Below, piece after piece: positions 15,478 through 22,892 of a stretch of 29,799 nucleotides of DNA. This stretch comes from Nitrospirota bacterium (GTDB lineage Bacteria; Nitrospirota; Thermodesulfovibrionia; Thermodesulfovibrionales; JdFR-86). A model generated the notes under the pieces. It was not told the origin of the DNA. It was given only the letters and a program-made list of their open reading frames with translations, and did not search any database. A program made the position numbers and the translations under genes. Within the stretch, counting starts at the first letter, position 1. Each line of letters opens with the position of its first letter. Location: positions 1 through 29,799 of the forward strand of contig DAOUWH010000001.1 of the NCBI GenBank assembly GCA_030667205.1, read 5' to 3'.

Positions 15478-16179
15478 TTATGCCATGCGGTTTTCGTTTA
15501 TGAAGAGCTGAAACTCGCAGCCCAGGGCGCGGGCGGCCTTGCGGCAGTCGGACATCCTGGAGAGGAATATCTGGAAGTACTCGATGACCTGCGAGATGCG
15601 GGTGTCGATGACCAGGGTGAGGGTTATGGTCCTGTGCTCGGCGTCCACGGTGAGTTCGCTCTCGGTGGCGGCGAAGTTCACCCTGTCGTGGATGTCCTCG
15701 CGGATGCTGCCTGAGGTGCGCACGCGGGAACGGTGCACGTCGGACTTGTCCGCAATGAGCATGGCCGCCGAGACCGGGTCGAACGTTACCACGCCCTCGT
15801 CCTCTTCGTGGGTGACGATGGCGGCCATCACGCGGCCTATGTCGCGGAAGTCGAAACCGAGTTCCTCAAGCAGGTCTTTCGCGATGACGGCGCCGATGCG
15901 GTGGTGCTGTTCGCGGCCGGCCATGTTGCCGATGTCGTGCAGGAAGCCGGCCACCGCGGCAAGTTCGGCGTCGTGCCTGTCGTATGAGAGGGCATCCAGT
16001 ATCTTAAAGGCCGTGGTTGAGGCGATGTCGACTTGGCGGAAGCCGTGCTCGGTGTAGCCGATGCTCTCAAGGTAGCGGTCGGCCATCTCGATGTAGAGGC
16101 GGGCCTTCTCGGAGCTGCGGACCGCCTCGATGCCGGGGGACTTATCAGCTTTCGTCCGAGGGGGTTCTGACGGCTGCAA
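15478..16179 (-). CDS. HD-domain phosphohydrolase-like protein
   Basis: This 233-residue soluble protein has an HD metal-dependent phosphohydrolase domain. The paired His-Asp is in VAGFLHDIGNMAG (H81-D82), supported by the HH of REQHHRIG and by VTHEEDEG further on. These are expected metal ligands of nucleotide or cyclic-nucleotide hydrolases. The C-terminal 60 residues (ITLTLVIDTRISQVIEYF and IFLSRMSDCRKAARALG) form a conserved tail whose function I do not know. The start is TTG at 16179-16177, inside the end of yajC by 35 bases. It is supported by GGGAAGG six bases upstream, and no better start exists before the HD domain. The gene sits between yajC and secD, so it shares the Sec operon without an obvious role in export. 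Confidence 0.75.
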   Translation of the reverse strand: MQPSEPPRTKADKSPGIEAVRSSEKARLYIEMADRYLESIGYTEHGFRQVDIASTTAFKILDALSYDRHDAELAAVAGFLHDIGNMAGREQHHRIGAVIAKDLLEELGFDFRDIGRVMAAIVTHEEDEGVVTFDPVSAAMLIADKSDVHRSRVRTSGSIREDIHDRVNFAATESELTVDAEHRTITLTLVIDTRISQVIEYFQIFLSRMSDCRKAARALGCEFQLFINENRMA

Positions 16180-16495
16180 TATATGCCTTCCCGAATTTGA
16201 CCTTTGTGTTGTCCGCGATCTTCAGCATGACGGTCTTCTCGCTCACGTCCTCCACCAGGCCGTATATGCCGCCGGAGGTTACGACCTTGTCGCCCTTCTT
16301 TACGCCGGCGAGCATGTCCCTGTGCTCCTTGCTCTTCTTCTGCTGCGGCCTGATGAGGAGGAAGTAGAAGATTACGAATATTATTATAAGCGGCATGAAG
16401 CCCGTAAGCACCGAGCCGCCGCCCCCGCCGCCCTCGGGCGATGCGCCCATGGCCCACGCCTCGGATACTAATAAGGACGAAATGAAGTCAAACAT
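16145..16495 (-). CDS. yajC: Sec translocon accessory protein YajC
   Basis: This 116-residue protein has the YajC layout. One membrane segment (LTGFMPLIIIFVIFYFLLI) is followed by RPQQKKSKEHRDMLAGVKKGDKVVTSGGIYG, the family signature. The tail is soluble. It associates with SecDF in the inner membrane. A glycine-rich stretch (EGGGGGGS) precedes the membrane segment. The start ATG 16495 has a strong GGAGGT six bases upstream. The usual order yajC-secD-secF is interrupted here by an HD-domain gene that overlaps the yajC 3' end. Confidence 0.95.
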   Translation of the reverse strand: MFDFISSLLVSEAWAMGASPEGGGGGGSVLTGFMPLIIIFVIFYFLLIRPQQKKSKEHRDMLAGVKKGDKVVTSGGIYGLVEDVSEKTVMLKIADNTKVKFGKAYIAAVRTPSDES

Positions 16496-16523
16496 TGAAT
16501 ACCTCCGGATAATTGGTTTTAAT

Positions 16524-16553
16524 ATATTAAACCGTACGCTGGCCTATAATCAA
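16524..16553 (-). promoter_or_regulatory. Weak candidate promoter for yajC
   Basis: On the minus strand TTGATT (16553-16548) and TAATAT (16529-16524) are 18 bases apart, in an AT-rich 72-base gap. The -10 overlaps a near-palindrome (GGTTT...AAACC, 16515-16533). The match is moderate and could be chance. Confidence 0.3.
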
Positions 16554-16567
16554 GGCGAAGCAGGGTT

Positions 16568-17167
16568 TTACAACAGGTCTTTCACAGGTTTTTCCGTAAG
16601 CGAGCTTCCATCGTACAGCATAACGGTGGCCTCATTGGCCTCGATACTTCCTCCGGGCAAGGGCTTCCCGAGCGCGCGGAGTACGAGTGCGGCGTATCCC
16701 CTTACCGGGGGCCCGGGGGCCTGAAGGTATTCCATAGCTATACCGGCGAAGGGCTCGATGAGCCCGGGCCAGCGCTCCGCAATCCTCGACATTGCCCGGA
16801 GCACGCCGGTGCGGAAGAACTCCTCCTCATGAAACGACACCAGCACCGGCACGATGTCGTGGAACGGCTTTGGGTTTGCCCTGAGTATCTCGCCCAGTAT
16901 GTCCGGGGCGCTACAGGTGCTGTTGCCGGACTCTTCCCTCATCATCCATAGCACCTTCTGTATGACCTCCCTTGCCTCATCCGCGGGCATCCGGGCCGTG
17001 ACGGCGCCTATGGCCTCCATCGCGCGCCAGCTCATGAGGTCCTCAATGTCGTAAGTCATGGCGATGAGGTGCCTCAGGACGCTTTTCCTCGTATGAAGTT
17101 CTACGAGTCCATCGAAGTCTCTTCTCTGGAGGAGTGCGGCGATCTCGGCTCTGAGCTTGGGCGGCAT
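16568..17167 (-). CDS. Helical-repeat (HEAT-like) conserved protein
   Basis: This 199-residue soluble, mainly helical protein has the feel of HEAT repeats: a series of paired helices such as DFDGLVELHTRKSVLRHLIAM, WRAMEAIGAVTARMP, and FRTGVLRAMSRIAERWP. The segment WMMREESGNSTCSAPDILGEIL is distinctive. I recall similar conserved proteins of unknown function in sulfate reducers (DVU0298-like), but that is memory and not a search. No catalytic motif is visible; a scaffold role is plausible. The start is ATG 17167. No Shine-Dalgarno sequence precedes it, and a strong promoter sits so close that the mRNA may begin at the start codon. It is first in the minus-strand run that continues into yajC. 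Confidence 0.6.
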   Translation of the reverse strand: MPPKLRAEIAALLQRRDFDGLVELHTRKSVLRHLIAMTYDIEDLMSWRAMEAIGAVTARMPADEAREVIQKVLWMMREESGNSTCSAPDILGEILRANPKPFHDIVPVLVSFHEEEFFRTGVLRAMSRIAERWPGLIEPFAGIAMEYLQAPGPPVRGYAALVLRALGKPLPGGSIEANEATVMLYDGSSLTEKPVKDLL

Positions 17168-17173
17168 AAGGTT

Positions 17174-17201
17174 ATTATATCAGGATATCGGGCGGGCTCA
17201 A
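17174..17201 (-). promoter_or_regulatory. Strong promoter abutting the helical-repeat gene
   Basis: On the minus strand TTGAGC (17201-17196) is followed after 16 bases by TGA-TATAAT, with TATAAT at 17179-17174, so both a -35 and an extended -10 are present. Only six bases separate the -10 from ATG 17167. Transcription would start at or beside the A of the start codon, giving a leaderless message. Confidence 0.55.
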
Positions 17202-17215
17202 ATGATACATATCAT
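17202..17215. repeat. 14-base palindrome beside a promoter, possible operator
   Basis: ATGATA and TATCAT are separated by CA and form an inverted repeat that touches the -35 element of the promoter at 17174-17201. The position suits an activator or repressor site. No regulator can be named from the sequence. Confidence 0.4.
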
Positions 17216-17230
17216 ACGGGGATGCCGGCC

Positions 17231-17257
17231 GGGAGGCGCCCGGCAGGGGCACCTCCC
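17231..17257 (-). terminator. Stem-loop after the VWA gene, terminator-like
   Basis: GGGAGGCGCC (17231-17240) and GGCACCTCCC (17248-17257) pair over ten positions with one mismatch around a seven-base loop. The hairpin begins ten bases after the VWA stop codon. It lacks a U-tract on the minus strand, so termination may need help or the hairpin may only protect the mRNA end. Alternative GC-rich pairings overlap it at 17223-17245. Confidence 0.4.
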
Positions 17258-17266
17258 GTGAGAGTA

Positions 17267-19405
17267 TTATTTGCTGCCCATGGTGCGGGCGGTCTTTGCC
17301 AGGCGCACGAGGTTCAGAAACTCGCTGCGGTAGCCGAAGCTGTCGCGGCCGCGCGCTGGCTCGGCCAGTGCTATGACGTCGTCGTAAGTGAAGTCTCCCG
17401 TGAACCGGTCGCCGCGAAGTATCTGTCCAAAGGCGGCGACCGAGGTGGCAAACCTGACCTCGCCGGAGACTTTTTCAATTGCGGCGTATTCGCTGTCAGC
17501 ACCGATAGGGGTAGTGATAAGCGTGCTTGTGTCCGAGTCGGGGAGCTTGTAGCGTATCTTAAGGAACGCGTATTCGCCTGCCGTTGTCTTTTCGGACTTC
17601 TGCTCAGCGGCCTTCTTGTACCTCAGGTCGTCAAGCAGGCGGGCCGGGCTCCCGGGAGGGGTTATCTCGTAGATGGCCGTGACGCTGTGGCCAGAGCCGA
17701 TGTCGCCGGCGTCGACCTTGTCGTTGTTGAAGTCCTCGCGCCTGAGCATGCGCGTTTCGTATCCGACGAGCCTGTACTCGGCCACCGTCTCGGGGTTGAA
17801 CTCCACCTGTATCTTAACGTCCTTGGCAATGGTAAAGAGCGTGGAGCTTGCCTCGTCCACCAGCACCTTGCGGGCCTCGCTCAGTGTGTCTATATATGCA
17901 GCGTTGCCGTTTCCGTTCTGCGCGAGCTTCTGCATAAGGGCGTCGTTGTAGTTGCCCTGCCCGAAGCCGAGCACCGAGAGATAGATGCCTGTTTCCCTCT
18001 TGCGTTCTATAAAACCCTTTAGCTCTTCGGGGTCGCGGATGCCCACGTTGAAGTCGCCGTCGGTGGCGAGTATCACGCGGTTTACGGCGTCATGGTCAAA
18101 GTTCGCTTCGGCAAGGGCGTAGGCAAGGCGGATGCCCTCGCCACCGGCCGTGGAGCCTCCGGCGCGCAGGCGGTCAAGAGCCGCGAGTATCTGGCCCTTG
18201 TCTTTAACCTTAGTCGGCTCAAGGACGGTCCCGGCGGCGCCGGCGTAGACGACCATCGCTACCGTGTCCTCGGGGGCCAGGGTCTCAACAAGCATGCCCA
18301 GCGAGTTTTTAAGGAGCGGCAGCTTGTCGGCCATGTTCATGGAACCCGAGACGTCGATAAGGAACACGAGGTTTGAGCGGGGCTTTTTCTCGGGCACTAT
18401 GTCGTGCCCCTTGATGCCGATGTGCAGGAGCTTCGTGTCGGGGTTCCACGGCGTGGGATATACGGCTACCGTTGGTTTAAAAGGTTCTTTCCTGTTTTTG
18501 GGGAGTTCGTAGTCGTAGTCAAAGTAGTTGATCATCTCCTCGATGCGCACCGCGTTCTTCTGGGGCAGGTTGCCGCCCATTAAGGCCCTCCGGACGAAGG
18601 CGTACGCGGCGGTGTCCACATCTATCGAGAACGTCGAGACCGGCTCCTCGGCCACGAGCTTTATGGGGTTAGGCGTGAGCTTTTCGAACCTGTCGCGCCC
18701 CACGTATTCCTGATTGTCCGCCGGCATTCTGGCAGGCATCGCCAGCTCGGCCTCGGCAGGGGAGTACTGATAAAGGTTCCCGGCGATACCCGAGGAGCGC
18801 TCCCTGGCGTCCTTAAGCTTTGTGGCTCTAAAGTAATCGCCCTTGGCTTCCTTTTTGGCCAACAACGGAGTTTTAAGGGAATCCGCCTCTGATTTTCCGA
18901 CAAGCCCCTCCGGAGCAGGCTTCGTCCCGGGCCTCCCTTTTGAGCCGTCTGCACGCGGCCCCTTTGCCGCAGACGGTTTGGAGACCTCACTTTTCGCTGT
19001 TAGTACTTCCTGTGAAGCGGGTTTCGCCGGGCCGGACGCTATTGGTTGCTGCTCGTTCTTTGCGATTACGGTCTTCCCGGCTTCATGCCGTTCAATGGCG
19101 GCCTTCCTGGAGCTAAGAAATGTCGGAGTGAAGATACTCAGCGACAGCATTAGTGCCAGTGCGGCTACGCCGGCTGTGATTAGTACGGGCTTTTTCATGA
19201 CAGACACACCTCCTGAAAAGATTTTTTCTTGAAGTCTGCCTGTTAGACGCCTGAGCCTCTCAAATCCTTTGACGGGCTCCTCTGCCGTGTCCTTCTGGCG
19301 CTGAAACTCGGCCATTGCCCGCTGGATGGCCGCTTTCTTCGCGCCCTCGCCGGGTTCGGGTATATCCAATTTATTGAATAATTCTTTCAGTTTGTCCTCA
19401 TCCAT
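17267..19405 (-). CDS. Transmembrane von Willebrand factor A protein (YfbK family), likely sigma partner
   Basis: This is a 712-residue protein. Residues 1-65 are cytoplasmic and charged (KLKELFNKLDIPEPGEGAKK). One membrane segment lies near 72-92. A basic, Pro/Ala/Lys-rich linker leads to the YfbK N-terminal region (STFSIDVDTAAYAFVRRAL) and a VWA domain with an intact MIDAS site, DVSGSM, plus the later ATDGDFNVG. A C-terminal domain of the DUF3520 type follows (AIYEITPPGSPARLLDDLRY). In YfbK-type genes paired with an ECF sigma factor, the N terminus has been proposed to hold the sigma factor while the periplasmic VWA domain senses or scaffolds. Here the sigma gene ends two bases upstream and its end carries the ribosome-binding site. 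That pairing supports the same role, by inference. A stem-loop follows the stop codon. Confidence 0.85.
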   Translation of the reverse strand: MDEDKLKELFNKLDIPEPGEGAKKAAIQRAMAEFQRQKDTAEEPVKGFERLRRLTGRLQEKIFSGGVSVMKKPVLITAGVAALALMLSLSIFTPTFLSSRKAAIERHEAGKTVIAKNEQQPIASGPAKPASQEVLTAKSEVSKPSAAKGPRADGSKGRPGTKPAPEGLVGKSEADSLKTPLLAKKEAKGDYFRATKLKDARERSSGIAGNLYQYSPAEAELAMPARMPADNQEYVGRDRFEKLTPNPIKLVAEEPVSTFSIDVDTAAYAFVRRALMGGNLPQKNAVRIEEMINYFDYDYELPKNRKEPFKPTVAVYPTPWNPDTKLLHIGIKGHDIVPEKKPRSNLVFLIDVSGSMNMADKLPLLKNSLGMLVETLAPEDTVAMVVYAGAAGTVLEPTKVKDKGQILAALDRLRAGGSTAGGEGIRLAYALAEANFDHDAVNRVILATDGDFNVGIRDPEELKGFIERKRETGIYLSVLGFGQGNYNDALMQKLAQNGNGNAAYIDTLSEARKVLVDEASSTLFTIAKDVKIQVEFNPETVAEYRLVGYETRMLRREDFNNDKVDAGDIGSGHSVTAIYEITPPGSPARLLDDLRYKKAAEQKSEKTTAGEYAFLKIRYKLPDSDTSTLITTPIGADSEYAAIEKVSGEVRFATSVAAFGQILRGDRFTGDFTYDDVIALAEPARGRDSFGYRSEFLNLVRLAKTARTMGSK

Positions 19406-19407
19406 AA

Positions 19408-19947
19408 CTACACCTCATGCTTGAGATAGTTCTTTAAATGCTTCCTTGCCTGAAAAATTCGCCACGATACCGTGGTCTCGGCACAGCCGAGCGCTTCCGA
19501 GGCCTCCTTGTGGCTTAACCCCTCGGCAAATACCAGTATGACCGCTTCCTTAAGCTTTACCGGAAGTTTTTCGACCACCGTGTATAAGCGTGCGGAGTCC
19601 ATGTGGCCTTCATTGCCGGGTGCCGGGTTGTTAAGCTTCTGCTCATGTGCGAAGGCGCTTTCCAGGGCCGCCCTGTTGGTATTCTTTCTGTAAAGATCCT
19701 TTGCGGTATTTGTCGTGATGCGGTAGAGCCAGGTCTTAAATGAAGAGCCCTGCTTGAAGGTGTTAATTTTCCTTGCCAGCTTGACAAAGACCTCTTGCGC
19801 TATGTCCTCTGCGTCCTCTTTGACCCCGCACCATTTATATGAAACCTTGTATACAAGAAGATAGTTCCGGTCTACGAGCCGCTCGAACGCTGCCGCATCC
19901 CCGGCCACCGCAAGGTCTACCAGTTCAATGTCGGTTGGACTGTCCAT
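19408..19947 (-). CDS. ECF-family RNA polymerase sigma factor
   Basis: This 179-residue protein has the two conserved sigma regions of group 4 factors and nothing else. Region 2 includes DAAAFERLVDRNYLLVYKVSYKW and DAEDIAQEVFVKLARKI, which melts and reads the -10. Region 4 includes LPVKLKEAVILVFAEGLSHKEASEALGC and ETTVSWRIFQARKHLKNYL, a helix-turn-helix for the -35. The linker is short. It directs RNA polymerase to an unknown regulon, probably including its own operon. Two bases separate it from the membrane VWA gene, the likely anti-sigma partner. The start is ATG 19947, with no obvious Shine-Dalgarno. It lies 56 bases after dsrN on the same strand, so read-through from the dsr operon is possible. 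Confidence 0.9.
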   Translation of the reverse strand: MDSPTDIELVDLAVAGDAAAFERLVDRNYLLVYKVSYKWCGVKEDAEDIAQEVFVKLARKINTFKQGSSFKTWLYRITTNTAKDLYRKNTNRAALESAFAHEQKLNNPAPGNEGHMDSARLYTVVEKLPVKLKEAVILVFAEGLSHKEASEALGCAETTVSWRIFQARKHLKNYLKHEV

Positions 19948-20003
19948 TTTATTATTAGACGCGCGAGCCTGTGAATTCCTTTGATATTATGTTTTAACAG
20001 CTT

Positions 20004-21467
20004 TTAAGCGGATTTTACCTTATTTTTTGAAAACCGCCTTGCGGCTTTAAGGATTCCCTCCGCCCATTCGGGGTGGCCGAGGGCATGGAGGTGGGTGTAG
20101 GTGGCAAGGACGTTTTTGTAAGTGAGGCCGTCCATGCCGCCTTCGATGCCTGTTCCGCGCTGCATCTTATAGGCCAGTGCCATGGAATCCTTTAACTTCA
20201 GTGCCGTGACCTTTGAATAGTGGAATTCGTGGCCCTTGAGCACGGTGCCGCGCTTGAGGAAGGGGTTTTCATGTAAGACCTTTAGCGAGGTGTAGCCGTG
20301 GGCCTGGGGCTTTCGCTTAAGCTCGAACCTTATGGGGAGCACCCCTGCCATGGGATAGGGCTTGCCCCCGACCGTGATGTCCCGTCCGAGGTAGATGAGC
20401 CCCCCGCATTCGGCATATATCGGGAGGCCGTCCTCGGCGGCCCGTTTAAGGCTCTTTCTGAAGGAGGCGTTCTCCGAGAGGGCTATGGCATGTGTCTCGG
20501 GGAAGCCGCCACCGATATAAAGCGCATCCAGAGGGGGAAGTACTTTATCCACAAGGGCGCTTAGCTTTACGAGTTCGGCCCCCTGTTGTTCGAGGGCGTC
20601 GAAATTTTCGGGGTAGTAAAACTGGAAGGCCGAATCCACGATAACCCCCACCTTCAGCCCGGACCTCTTACGTGTAGTGGTCTCAAATAATGCAGCCATG
20701 TCGACAGTTAACGGCCTCGCGCTCCGGGCCACATCAAGGAGGGCGTCGAGGTCAACGTGCTTTTCAACCACTGCGGTGGCCCACTCTATGGCGTCTTCGA
20801 CCTCCGGGTGCTCCTGCTGCGGGGTGAGGCCCATGTGCCGCTCGGGCATTTTTAAATCCCTGAGCCTCGGTATCGCGCCGAGCACCGGGGTGGTAAGATA
20901 CCTCTCGATGGATTCCCTGATTACGGATTCGTGGCGCTTGCCCGCCACCTGGTTGAGGACGAACCCGCCGAGCTTAAGGCCGCGCTCGAAGCGCTCCACC
21001 CCGCTGAGCATTGCCGCGATGGTCCTGGTGGTTTTCGTACAATCGATGATGAGGATTACGGGGGCCTTCAGTTGTCTCGCCACAACGGCGGTGGACATGC
21101 TCCCTTCGGAGTCCATGCCGTCGAAGAGCCCCCTGTTGCCCTCTATCACCGCGCAGTCGGCGTCCCCGATGTGAGAGGCGACTGAGGGGACTATATTCCC
21201 TTTTCCGATGAGGAATGGGTCGAGGTTGTAGCAGGGCCCTCCGGCGGCGGAAGCCAGCCACCCGGCGTCTATGTAGTCTGGCCCCTTTTTGAAGGCGGCC
21301 GCCCTGATGCCTCTTTTTCGGAGGGCGCCAAGCAGGCCAATAGAAAGGGTAGTCTTTCCCGAGCCCCCCCGGAGCCCGGCAACGACTACCCTTGGTATCG
21401 TAAGCTTAAGCTGTCTGTTACTTGATGAGGCCTTTTTCCCTGAGGTACTCCTCGCTGGGGATCTCAA
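20004..21467 (-). CDS. dsrN: DsrN, siroheme amidase (CbiA/CobB family)
   Basis: This protein of up to 487 residues belongs to the cobyrinate a,c-diamide synthase family. It has an ATP-binding P-loop GLRGGSGKTT (residues 31-40) and DCAVIEGNRGLFDGMD. A C-terminal type I glutamine amidotransferase domain carries the nucleophile in YAECGGLIYLG. Directly downstream of dsrABD the family member is DsrN, which amidates siroheme for dissimilatory sulfite reductase. A role in cobyrinate amidation is the alternative. The start is uncertain. The reading frame overlaps dsrD by 50 bases if TTG 21467 is used, which has GGAGGAGG about 11 bases upstream. No ATG, GTG or TTG occurs between the end of dsrD and the P-loop, so TTG 21467 is the best choice. 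Confidence 0.85.
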   Translation of the reverse strand: MRSPARSTSGKKASSSNRQLKLTIPRVVVAGLRGGSGKTTLSIGLLGALRKRGIRAAAFKKGPDYIDAGWLASAAGGPCYNLDPFLIGKGNIVPSVASHIGDADCAVIEGNRGLFDGMDSEGSMSTAVVARQLKAPVILIIDCTKTTRTIAAMLSGVERFERGLKLGGFVLNQVAGKRHESVIRESIERYLTTPVLGAIPRLRDLKMPERHMGLTPQQEHPEVEDAIEWATAVVEKHVDLDALLDVARSARPLTVDMAALFETTTRKRSGLKVGVIVDSAFQFYYPENFDALEQQGAELVKLSALVDKVLPPLDALYIGGGFPETHAIALSENASFRKSLKRAAEDGLPIYAECGGLIYLGRDITVGGKPYPMAGVLPIRFELKRKPQAHGYTSLKVLHENPFLKRGTVLKGHEFHYSKVTALKLKDSMALAYKMQRGTGIEGGMDGLTYKNVLATYTHLHALGHPEWAEGILKAARRFSKNKVKSA

Positions 21468-21666
21468 CCGAGCTTGCGCCTCCTCCGTACGAGTACATGA
21501 GCTTTCCGACGTCTATCATGGCTCTCATTGCCTTCTTGACGGTGTCCTTTTCCTCGCCGGTGTCGGCACTGACGCCCTTGAGGATGTCTTTTTCCTTGAG
21601 CTTCTTCTTGCCTTTTGCGGCCTCGACGAAGGCAAAGATTTTATCCTGAAGTTCAGCTGTTTCCAT
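21418..21666 (-). CDS. dsrD: DsrD, dissimilatory sulfite reductase-associated protein
   Basis: This 82-residue protein matches DsrD, the small winged-helix protein encoded after dsrAB in organisms that reduce sulfite. It opens METAELQDKIFAFVEAAKGK and ends with EIPSEEYLREKGLIK. The central SADTGEEKDTVKKAMRAM suits a helix-turn-helix. DsrD stimulates DsrAB activity and marks the reductive rather than sulfur-oxidising form of the pathway. The start ATG 21666 has GGAGGT nine bases upstream. It is separated from dsrB by 78 bases containing a large palindrome, and its 3' end is overlapped by dsrN. Confidence 0.94.
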   Translation of the reverse strand: METAELQDKIFAFVEAAKGKKKLKEKDILKGVSADTGEEKDTVKKAMRAMIDVGKLMYSYGGGASSVEIPSEEYLREKGLIK

Positions 21667-21698
21667 TGCCTAATACCTCCGTGTTAAGCGTTATGAGT

Positions 21699-21734
21699 TA
21701 ATAGGGCAGCAACCATATGGTTGCTGCCCTATTA
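21699..21734. repeat. 36-base perfect palindrome between dsrB and dsrD
   Basis: The half TAATAGGGCAGCAACCAT (21699-21716) is followed directly by its exact reverse complement (21717-21734). In RNA this folds into a stem of about 16 pairs with a four-base AUAU loop. It starts ten bases after the dsrB stop codon. No U-run follows, so it is probably an mRNA-stabilising or processing hairpin that lets dsrAB be expressed above dsrDN, not a full terminator. A protein-binding site is possible. Confidence 0.8.
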
Positions 21735-21744
21735 TACAGTAATT

Positions 21745-22851
21745 TTACATCTTGAATGCGGCGGAAGTCCTCAACGTGTCTCTCATGAAGGTGAAGTCGT
21801 CGATGTGCTGGTAGGTAAACTCGATTCCGGTGAGGCTGAAGAACCTCTCCCAACCGATCCTCTCTATCCACTCGCCCATCCTCTCGTGCTTCCTTGCGCC
21901 CTTGGCGTAGGTGTCGAGGATGTTTTTAAGGGCCTCTATTACCTCGGGCCACCTTGGCGGGTTGTTGTATATGAAAGGTATCGCGAGCTTCGAGAACTTC
22001 GGGCCGGTCCTTGCGCTTCCTATCTTGCCACCGACCACTATTGCCACGCCGTCCTCATCGGGCCTGTGGATGTCGATTGGCGGGCAGACCGTGAAGCAGT
22101 TGCCGCAGTACATGCACTTTTCATCCTTGATCTTGACGCTCTTTTTGGCCGGGTCGGGGCTGATGGCCCTTGTGGGGCACGAGCCGATCGTGGTCGGAAT
22201 CTCGCAGATGTTCTTGACAGCTTCGTGGTTGATGGAGGGCACTTTCCTGTGCACCGCAACCACGGCCAGGTCGGAGCAGTGGACGGCGCCGCACATGTTA
22301 ACGCAGCAGGCGACGGCAAGCCTTACTTTTGCGGGGAGCTCCTTCTCGGTGAAGTATTCGTAGAACTCGTCCATCATGGCCTTCACCAGGCCCGATGCGT
22401 CGGTGCATGCGCCGTGGCAGTGCACCCAGCCCTGCGTATGCACGACGTTGGAGATCCTGGGGCCGATGCCGCCTATCGTGAAGCCCTTGTCCTTGAGCTC
22501 TTTCTTGAGGGGCTTGACCTTGCCCTCGTCCGGGGTCATGAACTCAACGTTGTTTCTCGTTGTGAAGCGGATGTAGCCGTCGCAGTACTTGTCTGCGATG
22601 TCCAGCATCTCGTAGATGGTGATGGTGCTCAGGATCCTCGGGGAGGCTACCCTCACCGTAAAGACCTTGTCGCCGCTGTTGGCCTCGTGCACCATAGTGC
22701 CGGCATCGAGCCTTTCGTGGTGTTTCCAGTCGCCGTAGTTCTTCTTTATGACCGGCGGCAGGAACTGCTCGAAATGTGGCGGCCCAATGTCGGTTTGCCT
22801 TTTTTCTTTTGATTCTTCTGCTGTTAGCCAACCTTTCGGTAAATCGGCCAT
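21745..22851 (-). CDS. dsrB: Dissimilatory sulfite reductase subunit beta
   Basis: This 368-residue protein is DsrB. It forms an alpha2beta2 enzyme with DsrA that reduces sulfite in the cytoplasm using siroheme and [4Fe-4S] clusters. Visible features are the nitrite/sulfite reductase half-domain opening (DTGPPHFEQFLPPVIKKN-like, here DIGPPHFEQFLPPV), the cluster/siroheme cysteines in ACCVNMCGAVHCSDLAVV, CPTRAISPD, and a ferredoxin insert KCMYCGNCFTVCPP. The start is ATG 22851, with AAAGGAGG seven bases upstream. A TTG at 22857 in the same frame is only one base from that site and is rejected. The gene follows dsrA by 41 bases. Confidence 0.96.
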   Translation of the reverse strand: MADLPKGWLTAEESKEKRQTDIGPPHFEQFLPPVIKKNYGDWKHHERLDAGTMVHEANSGDKVFTVRVASPRILSTITIYEMLDIADKYCDGYIRFTTRNNVEFMTPDEGKVKPLKKELKDKGFTIGGIGPRISNVVHTQGWVHCHGACTDASGLVKAMMDEFYEYFTEKELPAKVRLAVACCVNMCGAVHCSDLAVVAVHRKVPSINHEAVKNICEIPTTIGSCPTRAISPDPAKKSVKIKDEKCMYCGNCFTVCPPIDIHRPDEDGVAIVVGGKIGSARTGPKFSKLAIPFIYNNPPRWPEVIEALKNILDTYAKGARKHERMGEWIERIGWERFFSLTGIEFTYQHIDDFTFMRDTLRTSAAFKM

Positions 22852-22892
22852 TTTCAATCCTCCTTTATAGACTTTTATAGGCTTTATAAATT

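Noticed and set aside
15463..15478. Sigma-54-like promoter TGGCAC-N5-GTGCT on the plus strand
   Set aside because: One of the invariant positions differs, it points into the antisense strand of the HD-domain gene and no plus-strand gene follows. It is better read as a small hairpin at the end of that gene.
21721..22812. Plus-strand open frame of 363 codons opposite dsrB
   Set aside because: The dsrB reading with its conserved cysteines is unambiguous; the antisense frame shows only shadow composition.
22852..22857. TTG at 22857 as the dsrB start
   Set aside because: It is only one base from the GGAGG site; ATG 22851 has the proper seven-base spacing.
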